A DNA stretch of 64,000 bases, from NCBI RefSeq assembly GCF_020085105.1, contig NC_058042.1, positions 10,494,501 to 10,558,500 of the forward strand. Direction: 5' to 3'. The notes beneath the pieces are model-generated. The model made no database searches, had not been told where the DNA came from, and saw only the letters and a list, made by a program, of their open reading frames with translations. This DNA is from Siniperca chuatsi (taxonomy: Eukaryota; Chordata; Actinopteri; Centrarchiformes; Sinipercidae). This document shows, piece by piece, positions 54,020 to 64,000 of this stretch; position 1 is the first letter of the stretch, and each line of letters opens with the position of its first letter. The translations under genes were made by a program, and so were the position numbers.

Positions 54020-57014
54020 CTGTGAAGAAAGGAGGACGTGAGTTGTGTTAAGACTAAAGAAAACAACTTATTGAGTTAAACAAAGGCCTCAGCGACTTTC
54101 TAAGATAGGAAGATAGATACTGACACAAAAATGCATAAGACATTAAGATCAAGAACATGAAGAGTAGAAGTAAGAAATAGAAAGTATTTGTAGAAGGAAA
54201 GTTGAAAAGGATTTATAAGAGAAATAGCTATTTAAATTCTTTCCTGCCATCAAAAAAAAAATTGTGCCTAAGTTGCCGGCAGTGCCAACACAAGAGCTCA
54301 TGCTGGTGCTCTCATTTCAATTATTTCACCACAGGGCACTCGCACACGAAAAACAGCATGTCCTTGGCAGAATTAATATGCATCTTCAGCTTCTTGCAGG
54401 TTGCTTGATTGACCTTGCTGACTTTCTCAAGCTGGTGTGGTTGCAGATTCAGAGATTTACCGTAGCTTTGTTTCAAAGGCTGTGCTGCAGCTGAAATGCT
54501 ACTTGTGATTTTGCTGCAGCTTTTCATAGGGCTCATCATCATCCGATCATCTTGACCTCACAAGTCAAGATAATCTTTATTTTTGGTCTTCAAAAAACAT
54601 CAGAAACAGGACACTCACACGATAATCACACATATTTTCATATATCTACTGGCTACATCCATGCTGGAGTCAGGAAGTTGGGTAAAACACAGTGAATACA
54701 ACCAGACTGAAATCATGCTTTCACCACCCCCTTTTCAGTGGAATATATAAAGAAATATCAGGCTATAAAATTTGATTTATAATGGGTTTTGAATGCTTAA
54801 ATGGTTACCCCACTGGTCTGTGTTTAAGCCCAGTGAGAAGCTACAGCAAAAAAGGGAAATATTCTCAAAACTAAAGCAACTAAAGGGATTGAGCTACACA
54901 ATCTGGACTTTGATGTAGCAGATGTTTTTTTACCAATAAACTGGTGAAGAAGAAATATCTGATTTAAGGTAAGATTACACCGTGTGTATGACCTTTTTAG
55001 TGAACAGTACAAAACTTTGGGAGGCTATACTGTATATAGACTCTGACAACTGAGGATGGAGACTCAAGGTTTTGGAGGGAAAATGCATCATGTTGTTATG
55101 ATTTTTCAGAGAAAAATAAAAATCACATACAGACGCAAGTTAGGCAGTGATTCACAGGTGTGTACACAGTCTCTATTGCCTACATACACTGCAGGCATGT
55201 CACATACTTCTAATATTGGAGTGGATCCTCTGTGTTTCTAATCTGTGCTGCTCTTTTCTTATGCCACCTACAGTAATTACTTTACTGCTTTAGTCTGAGT
55301 TTAAGTTACCGCTACTAGCTACCATTTCTTACTGGAATTCCATGTGTCAAGTTTTAACTAAAGCTGTCATATGTCTCTAAATGTGTGGTGTGTCATAAAA
55401 AAATGTGATGAGTGTCATGTACAAACATACTTCTAAAAGACTCATTTTATTGTTTTTCAGCAATTTGTGTTCTTTTCTAAATTCTGAAACTGTGAATATA
55501 TTTGCTGTCATGACAGTTTTGTGCCCACATCCTTGATTAAATGGGAAACACATCCATTCAATTAATTAATGTTGGACCCTGAGGCTAGTGTGGGTTAAGA
55601 CAGTGAGGGAATAACAACATACAGGCCAGTCTCCCTATGTCCTCTGCTACTCTCATGTTCCTCTATTGTCCCTTTGTTTACGGAGGGTCAGCTAACAGAG
55701 TCGGCCTCAGTGTGGAGAAGAGGCCATGCGGTGAGGAGCTGCACGCTCTCGCTCACACAAGCCAATTGTTTGACTGAACACGCTTTTTAAATACAAAGCT
55801 GTCTGTTTAGAGATTTTCACTGGAGAGACAAATGAATTCAAACAACGTGGATGTACAAATCTAACAACACTTAAGTTTCCAGTGAAGGAAAGTACAGAAA
55901 TTATAGCAGTATAATATATCAAACTGGGAGATTTACTGTGTTTACCAGGCAAAATAAAAAACACTCATACAGCACGTGTGACATTTCAAGCTCTGTGGCA
56001 GCACCTTGCAATGTGCTGATGATGCTTGTGCTCATGTGTGGTGTTCTGACCTCCACTGATTTACCTTTTGAGCCACTGTTAAGTCAGCACACCTAAAAAT
56101 AGCTTCAGGCTTGCTAATTTTGCTGATGACATGAGCAGGTCCTGATTGTCACATTACACGAAAGAGTAAAGCATGAACATTTCACTTTTTTTCCACATGA
56201 ACATCAGCCATGAATGCCATATTTTTTTTTATGTCACCGCATATAGTTTTTGCCCTTTCTTTTACTCATGGTCCTGTATTTCACTCATGCTCAGTCTCCC
56301 CCTGAAAACCCCTTCTTTTGAGTATATGTATATGTATATCTTCTTATATGTGTATATGGGTATATGCGTATGTATATGTATGTATGTTTGTGTATGCACA
56401 TGTATAAACACATACGTATATATGAACTTACTGTATTGATGAAATGCTGGACATATATTTGGGGGGAAAGTATTGAAAATTATAGATCACAAAAAATTCA
56501 ACTTACAGTACAACCAGTTCATGAAAGCTTTTGCATTTTCTGTTGCAAACATGTGTACACAGTGAGGTTTCACTTGAATAACCTGTTAAAGACCTTGGCA
56601 GCTACCAATAAAGAGCCCCACCTACATACTTTTGTTAACAGAAAAATCAAGAACACACAAGGAAATCATCATATTGGCATCACTAACTCATTTGGAAGTG
56701 ATATCTTGCAAGTGAAGTGAGAACTTCACAGGGGTGGATGATATAACAATAAATACAGCAAGATGATATTTATCTGGCAATATTAGATTTAAGTATGACA
56801 TAAACCATGACAGATGACTTTATCCATATTGCCTGCTCCTGACCACACTGCTGCCATTTTGCTTTTCAGAGATGTAGTCGAGATACAACAGTCAAAAGTT
56901 TGCATCTGAAACTGTGACAAAACCTAATTTAAAACAGAAGAAACTAACAATTATTATAATTACTGATTAATATCAGTTATGTTTTGATAATCATCAAATC
57001 AAAAGTAACTAGAG

Positions 57015-57265
57015 CCCAAGGTGATGTCTTCAAATAGCTTACAATGTTTTACTAACAGTCAAAAACTACCAAAGTATTCAGCTTACAAAGATTTAAAACT
57101 AAGAAAATCAAGCAAAACCCCATGTAAGAATCTGTAACCAGCAAATGTTTAGTGTTTTTACTTGACAAACTGCTTACACAATTAACCAGTTGTCAAAGAG
57201 TCACTGATTAATTTTCTGTTGATAAGCTACCGCTAATTAATTAACATGTCACTTCAGCACTACAA
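57015..57265. repeat. Dispersed ATTAATCGA-type repeat
   Basis: GTGATGTCTTCAAATAGCTT, ACAGTCAAAAACTACCAAAG, TGTAACCAGCAAATGTTTAG and GATTAATTTTCTGTTGATAA mark a full-length copy in the cdkl5 intron. Confidence 0.55.
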
Positions 57266-59874
57266 TAGAGCATAGAGATACTGTATAGGCACAGGAAGCA
57301 CTGGCTAGCGTGTAGGTTGTGCTATTGTCGCTCCCAAAACACAAATTCAAGATAACACATAAGCCTCCATACACACACCCACATACGCTAATACAACACT
57401 TCCATAAAGTGGCAGAACATTGCACAAACTAGCACACATTCGCTCGGCTAATTAAATGTTCCATCAAAGACACACCACACTGTAAAGTATACATCATTTA
57501 CACAGGAACACACATTTAAAATGCATTGCATTTCTTGGTAGTACAGTTGGAGTCACCTGGCTGGGTTTAAGCCTGGTGCTCAGAGTCTCTATGATTCCCT
57601 CAACCATATACAGGTCTGTACACTCTTAACAGGGTGACCCATTTACCATCAGCATAGTCTCCATATTCAATACCTCCCTCTTCCTCTCCATCACACACAC
57701 ACTCACACGTTGCTTCTCTCTCACTCCCTCTGCCACCCTTTTCTCTTTTGCCCTGCTTCCAGCCGAGAAAAGTAAAAATAACTGCTCTCTTGCAGCAAAG
57801 CTAAAAAGCTTTTATTGCCATGGTCTGAGTCTCTGGCTCTAAATGTGAGAATGAATCCTCTACACTGTTATATACTGTAAGTGGAACACATGTCACATGT
57901 CACTTCTTACTAATTTAATACAACAGAAAGGACACTCGGTTTAACATAATCACACTTTGATAGCTGGTATTTAAATTTGTATAAAATGGAGATTGAGACA
58001 AAATTATGAATTAAAAAAAATTAAATTACCTAAAATGTTATTGTCTTAGATTTATTTGTGCTATGCAAGCATGAACACATATTGTGTGTCAGCCACAGTA
58101 TATTTTGTGTGGTACACAACAAAGACAGTTTGCCATTTTTTTAATGATTGAGTAGTCCTACTTAAATTTTTCACGCAGTAGCTGAACAATATGACACATA
58201 CACTGGCGCTTTCATGACACAGAATAGAAATCATAATCAATAACTAGAGGCTTCTGTCTCTCCTGCTCGATCTCTCAGCTGTCGCTCTCTCTCTGACCAA
58301 AATCACCAAAATTAGCTATTGCATACAAATAACAATCAGCAAGCCAAGTACTTTATATATATATGTATTTGTTCCTTTGTGAACTAGTGTTGATAGAGAA
58401 ACATTTGTCTCACAAATGCAGCATTTAACTTTAGCTGACAAAGACCTTAATCAGAGCACAAACACTTAAGCGTTCCCCACATAACAGACAGACATCTTTG
58501 GAAGACAAGACGAGGGAAAAATGTGACAACAAATTTCCACATTCACAGTTGCATTCTGCATTTTAACACATCAGATAATGCAGGTTGTCCTTTAGTTTAG
58601 CTTTTATCTGCCTCCGTTGGGTTGCAACTTCTCTAAACATCATGTTCTGCTTACCATGTCATTTTGTTCATGGCTCAAGAATGCAACCGTTTGCATATTT
58701 ATAATTTCACTCGATGTATATAATTTATGGCTCATTTAAATTTTTCATGAAGCATAGCGCTGAGAGAACTTCTTGGTCAAGGGACAAATGTAGGCCATAA
58801 AATGAAATAAACATGCACAAATGGCATGTACAGGAGAAGGGACCACAGGACAAACAGCAAGCACTCACAGTACTCCATAATGAATCAACCCGTTTTATAT
58901 TCAGAAATACAAACTCATACTGGTTTCACCCCAGTTTAGTTTAAATTCCCCTTAATCTGTCATACAACATAGGCAGTAATAACCCAGATCTGTTTGCTAT
59001 CAAGCACAGGATCTTTGAAATTACTGCACATACTTCATTTTCACTTCATTGAATGCAGCAATGAATAATGATGACCAAAAAAAGATTTACTCTTTCTGAA
59101 TGTAAATCCACTCCGAGAAACACATTAGGACAGAAGCAACATTAAACATTTAAAAAGTCTCCATCTCTTATGCTCTCCTCTCTTGTTGACAACTGCGGCG
59201 ACTGTCACTCCTCCCACAGTCGTCCTCTTTCGGTCTACGTGTGGAGTTAGGTGTTTTTCACAAATATATTATGTTCATAAATGTGCTGACAGAAGGAACG
59301 ATATAAAATTAGACTAAGAATATGTAATTCTATGCAGTCAAACATGTTGCTTCGTCCACACAGATGAATCTTTACTACAGAAACATTTTGATTAATGCAG
59401 CTCACTGTGGATAATGTGGCTCAGTTTGATTCAGTTTGCTAAAGTCAAAGTATTCCCACAAGTGAGAATTGTATTTTAAGTATATAGGTAAAATATATAA
59501 ATAAGGGAAGAGATACAGAGTGGGTCTATCTGTAAGACTCAATGATGTGCAATACGTAATTGTATGTTGAATACAGAGAGAGAAATCATTGTTAATGATA
59601 TAAATTACTGGCTGATGAATAAATCGGGACTACAGTGCATGCCCCCCCTCACTTTTATAGTTCCAGGTTGATTTTCTTACTGAAGTCTCTCTGAACATTG
59701 TTCTCTTAGTGTTCAGCCACCATAATCCACATGAGTGAAGATCTGAGTTGATTAAAAATATTGATACAAAATCTTAGTTGCCTTCAATTATTAGTGTGAG
59801 GTAAAAGCAATAAGCTTAAGGAGCAGCAGAAAGTGGTGTGGTGAGTGTTTTTTTCTGCCCTGACTTTCGTCTGT

Positions 59875-60020
59875 CAGGCTACATACAGGCTGCCCAACCT
59901 CATTGCTGGAGGTTGGTGGGGCTGTATGCAGCCTGAAAGAGGCTGTTAAGCCCCCTACCCAATGGCAACTACCGCTGTGGTAGCTGTGCACAGTGCAACA
60001 ACCAGTAGGCCAACAACCAG
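59875..60020 (+). mobile_element. Possible Penelope-like element fragment
   Basis: One plus-strand frame reads PNGNYRCGSCAQCNN before a stop. This Cys-rich phrase is typical of the region ahead of the GIY-YIG endonuclease in fish Penelope-like elements. Only about 40 codons are recognisable, so the assignment is tentative. Confidence 0.4.
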
Positions 60021-61099
60021 TATTTGTGTGTGTGTGTGGGGGGGGAGGGTAATTTAGTGTAATTTGTGCCAAAATGTCACAAATTACACTAATTTGTTTT
60101 ACCAGTTGTTGCCTTAATTATGTTACCTGGCATCATTTTTTCTAGTTTAGGAAGTGCTACATACAAAGTGCAGCACTTCGACGGCAGAGCCCTGGGTTCA
60201 TATCCTGAGTCTCACATGTGGTTAGGTTTAGGCAACAAAAGCACATTGGTTAAGGTTTGGAAAAGGTTGTGATTTCAGTAAAATTGACCATGATCTCTCA
60301 TTTAATCTAAGCTTAACCAGGTGCTGTGAGTGCCTAAACATAACCATGACCATAACCATTGGCTGGAAAACAAATGAAAAAGTTGAGAGAGAACGTTTTG
60401 TTAAATGCGTTCAGTATCAACATTTTGCGACTCACGGATATGTGGATACATTAATTAACAACATTTTCTCATTGTATTGACGGAAAAGGTAATCCAAGCG
60501 ACATTACATTACATTACTGCCATTGGGCCATCCCCCTGGTAAAAAATGAACAAATCACCTACTGGCAACAACTAAAAATTTTTGTCATTCTCACACAAAC
60601 ACAGTTTTCTCCATAAAGAGTGTTATTACTTGTGCCTCCACACATGTTGTGTACATGCTACTTTGTTATGTAGGTAAAACTATGAACATAAAGCTAGACA
60701 TGAAGCTTTCTAGAACTCAGCTTTACAGACCTTGTCTCCCAAGGGTTTGAATGATGAGCTTCTTCTTAATGTGATGTTATGAGATGTGCTCTGTAATTTT
60801 TCGGACATATTATCTATTTTGGACCCACCTTAAAGTGATTATTTTGTGATATGGTCTTTTTATGCTGTATTTCGTCTTCATTAGCTTTTTCATAGCCTAT
60901 AAATATACCATAATTTCTCTAGTCCCATCTCCTCTCTTCTCTTGTCTAGGGACAGGCTCTAAAATACATTTTTGTTAAGCTCCAACCAGATTTGAATCAC
61001 ATATTTTAAAAATGTATCTTGGTATTACAGCTTTTCTTTATTATGACTATGTGCATTTTGAGCTACACATAACATATTTTTTCTGTATATGAGGTTATA

Positions 61100-61300
61100 T
61101 ATTGTTTCATGCTCATATTGTAGGCCTATGGTGCCATGATGTGATTTTATATGATACTTGATTGATTCAGTGAGTGATGTCAGTGTGTAGTGTGACCTGA
61201 TTGGTCCATGTGGGTCATGTGTGTACCGAAACGTTGTTATTAAATATCTCTGACTGCAAGTGAAGAGGACAATGTGTGGGAGTCTTTTGTTCTGCATTGT
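61100..61300 (+). repeat. Repeat 3' end with ACCGAAACGTTG motif
   Basis: GTGTACCGAAACGTTGTTAT followed by TAAATATCTCTGACTGCAAG resembles the 3' end of fish retroelements in which the phrase CGAAACGTTG is common. It may belong with the Penelope-like fragment 1.1 kb upstream. Confidence 0.4.
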
Positions 61301-63218
61301 CGACCCATGGTCTTCTACGCACCTGACGATTTACAGGTGTGCAAAAGTTCTGCTCTTTTGATGTTTAGGCAATTCAAAGCACTTGGTTAAGTTTAAGGAA
61401 AGACTGTGTTTTTGGCTATATATGGAAAAAGTCAAACTTAAAAAATGAAACTGGACTTTATTACAATTTAACCAAAACCACAATGTTTCCTGAACCTTTG
61501 ATATTGCAGGACTTTGACTCTGGAGACCCTAAAGTCCTGCACGATGCATGTCCACCATATACCAGACCTCCCTATAAGTTACATGTGGTGCACTAGGAAA
61601 ATGCTGCCAGGAAACATAATGCAGGCAGCAATTACATTTCCCCTCAAAATAATAATTGGTGAAATAAATTAGTATATAAGCATCATGTTTATGAGACGGG
61701 GTTTAACACCTTAAAAATGGCATTTAGCACACCAATTCCTGCATAAACAAATACTTTCTAATTTTAGACCTAAATAAACTTTTGTCACAATTCTGAATGT
61801 CACATTATTAACATAGCATCACATTTGATTATACAACATTTTTAAAGATGATGTCTGGTATAATAAAATTGTGCCACAGGCTTGATAGAATGAGACTAAT
61901 AGCTGTTATGTTGATATAAGATAATTGATTCACTTACATTTTTGTTTCAGTAGTAGCAGGCTAAATGTGGAAATGGCTATTTTTGTAGCTGCTGTGACTC
62001 CTCATGGTTTCCTTCCAGGAAAGGGCACCTAAAATTATCTTTAATTACAATTTCCAACTTTGCTTTTTTACATTATTGTTGAATAAAGAAAACTGACAAG
62101 TCTCTGCTCTGTCTCATAAGAATATACAAGTCTTCTCTGTCTGTCTTCCATTCAGACAGAGCTACAAAGTGTCTTAAAATGGCAAATGTCTGGCATGATT
62201 CTTGAATATCTAATTATCTACAATACATTACAGTGTGATTATCTAAAATTTGTATATCTAGGATTACTTTCACCACTGGACAACTGAGTTATTTAGGAGT
62301 GTGATGCAAAAGGCCCCTGATTTCTTACCCTTTTTGATTTATCACTATCACTAATATTTATGTGCTGCGATTATTATATTCAATATGGCATAATGTTCAC
62401 CATCATTGGTGGTACTGGATAAACCAGGGATAAACATGGGTTTCATTAAAAATCAAAATACAAAAAAGTACAGACAGTCCTAAACTATTTTTTCCACCTC
62501 TGTCTGTTCTAAATTATTAATTGTATTTTATTAAGCACAATGTGGATCAATAAATTTCCCATTGAAATGTGTCATACACAATCCTACGATAAATTACAAA
62601 AAAGATTGTTGTGTTATTGTTGATGGGTCAAGTAACTGCTTCTTTCGTTCAGATTAAACTCTTCAGTAACATCACTTTATTAATGTGGCCTTGTTTGCAG
62701 GTTCTAATAATAGCTGCAGTAATCTGCCATTAACCCCATTCCTCTCTGATCAGTTTGGTGTTTCATTGATAACAATGTTCATAGATTTAAAGATGGTTTC
62801 ACTCATGTACTTTCTCAACATATTGTTCCTGCTCTCTAAAACAACACCACTCCACACAAGATGGACAACATGCCAAAGACTATGTCAAAAGCCAGGCTGG
62901 AAAATTCCTCCATGAATCAATTTCATTATATGCAAAAATCTAAATGAAACAAGGAATGGAAAACACTAACAAATCAAACTGTTGTGTCTATTCATTCTAC
63001 TAGCTCCAGGTCTCCTCAGAGGGTGTACTCTACTTTAAGAGGTGGTCTGGTTTGAATTTGGATTGTATTAGTGAAACTTGGGGCCAGATTAATAAAAGGT
63101 CTAGATAAGATAAATATTTTTCCCCCCTAATAATGAAGCTACTGGGACAATCCTATGACAATCTATTTGTTTCTTTTATACTTACATACAGTAATGGAAA
63201 CAAGTATCAAGCATAAGT

Positions 63219-63290
63219 AAATGGTAAATGGTAAATGGACTGTACTTATATAGCGCCTTTCTAGTCTTTCTGACTACTCAAAGCGCTAAG
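63219..63290 (-). repeat. Repeat tail fragment
   Basis: GGTAAATGGACTGTACTTAT followed by ATAGCGCCTTTCTAGTCTTT and CTCAAAGCGCT is a very common percomorph repeat end, here read in reverse. It may be the tail of the SINE-like family whose head is at 10349-10472. Confidence 0.5.
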
Positions 63291-64000
63291 GGATGCTGTA
63301 TTTTTGAATGAATTGAGTAGGTATATGTAGGTAGTACTGAAGTAAGTAATTAGTAAGTAGATTACTTTTTCACTGCATAATTATAGCTCCGCAGGCAAAA
63401 TTATAATTACAATTATAATTTTATTGTATTCCGACAAGTTGAAAGATATTTAAAGTGAGACTTTTTAAAGACGAAATAACACATTCCTTAATTTACTTGG
63501 ACCTGTTGACCTATCAGTAAACTATAGGCTACTGTTGTTCTCTTTGCGGAAAAGAGAGAACGGAAAACTGAGAAAACTAGCGTGCTGTGTATTAACAAAT
63601 ACTCTTGACACCAAACCAGAAATGTGTGGAAGGCACACCACAGGTTGAAAACATTGCCTTTGCTTGATAAAAAAACACTGCAGAAAAACACCAAGTAGAG
63701 GAAGATACAGCCGCAATACATGAGCTGAGAACTGTGAAGTCACGTATGGTAGGCACTGCTGGGTGAGTCACACCAGCAGGCCTTGCTTTCATGCATACAG
63801 AGCTCATTAATGGCATAAATTTAAATACTTCTTTGAAGAGCTACAGCTGGAACTCACATTATACACCAGTGTTGCTTAGAAACATTCATACAGTGTGACA
63901 TAAATAAACCACGTGAGAGAGTAGGTCAGTACCACGTCACTGAAGTTTGTGGGTTTACACACCACAAGCTACTGGTGACATTAGGGTAGAAATGTAGACA

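Larger units (their letters stand above)
54020..64000. other. cdkl5: Large 5' intron of cdkl5, open at the right edge
   Basis: The exon starting at 54019 opens in phase 0 with DTNELVAIKK, so at least the exons for the start codon and the Gly-rich loop must lie further right. I looked for their coding sequence in this stretch and did not find it. The region is AT-rich with repeat fragments: 56320-56410 (TATG/TGTATA-type low complexity), 57015-57265 (ATTAATCGA-type repeat), 59875-60020 and 61100-61300 (possible Penelope-like remnants), 63219-63290 (repeat tail). No independent gene is supported. Confidence 0.6.

Noticed and set aside
54202..56720. Search for the first cdkl5 coding exons (MKIP start and Gly-rich loop)
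   Set aside because: No matching coding sequence with splice sites was seen here or further right; those exons are probably outside the window.

Overview
The window is nuclear DNA from a bony fish, most likely a percomorph teleost. The genes have many short exons with GT/AG introns. They are embedded in fish-type interspersed repeats (LINE tails, short TTAA-flanked foldback elements) and long (CA)n and (GA)n microsatellites. Four of the five genes can be rebuilt completely, with intron phases that match at every junction. The fifth, cdkl5, enters from the right edge without its first exons.

Layout from left to right. (1) 375-7931, minus: a complete ten-exon gene for a secreted mosaic protein of about 855 residues (signal peptide, two sushi domains, a long Ser/Thr-rich mucin-like exon, a third sushi domain, one EGF, five further EGF domains). 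I give it no symbol. (2) 7932-10937: intergenic, holding a 5'-truncated LINE, a SINE-like fragment and a fish repeat. (3) 10938-19653, minus: ppef1, a Ca2+-regulated Ser/Thr phosphatase with IQ motif and EF hands, 18 coding exons, about 769 residues. (4) 21561-22060, minus: a two-exon gene of 97 residues whose translation looks like a divergent, nearly tailless histone H2B fold. This is the most unusual item here. (5) 23642-29699, plus: rs1 (retinoschisin), six exons, 232 residues. (6) 29700-34634: a convergent intergenic stretch with paired foldback elements and the cdkl5 3' UTR. (7) 34635 to beyond 54019, minus: cdkl5 from the catalytic-lysine exon to the conserved C-terminus. From 54020 to the right edge lies a single large intron.

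Gene content, order and strand (cdkl5 and ppef1 on one strand, rs1 opposite between them) match the human Xp22 block CDKL5-RS1-PPEF1, so this is an old linkage group. The sushi/EGF gene and the H2B-like gene are not part of the human neighbourhood as I know it. The genes do not form a pathway: rs1 is a photoreceptor adhesion protein, ppef1 a Ca2+-dependent phosphatase of sensory cells, and cdkl5 a neuronal kinase.

Other points of interest: simple repeats have entered the cdkl5 coding sequence (a CAG16 polyglutamine tract and an Arg-Glu tract) and also sit directly at two cdkl5 splice sites. A paired CRX/OTX-type site lies just upstream of rs1. Several TTAA-flanked inverted-repeat elements have colonised the introns. 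Exon boundaries were read by eye from splice consensus and phase; no transcript data were available.
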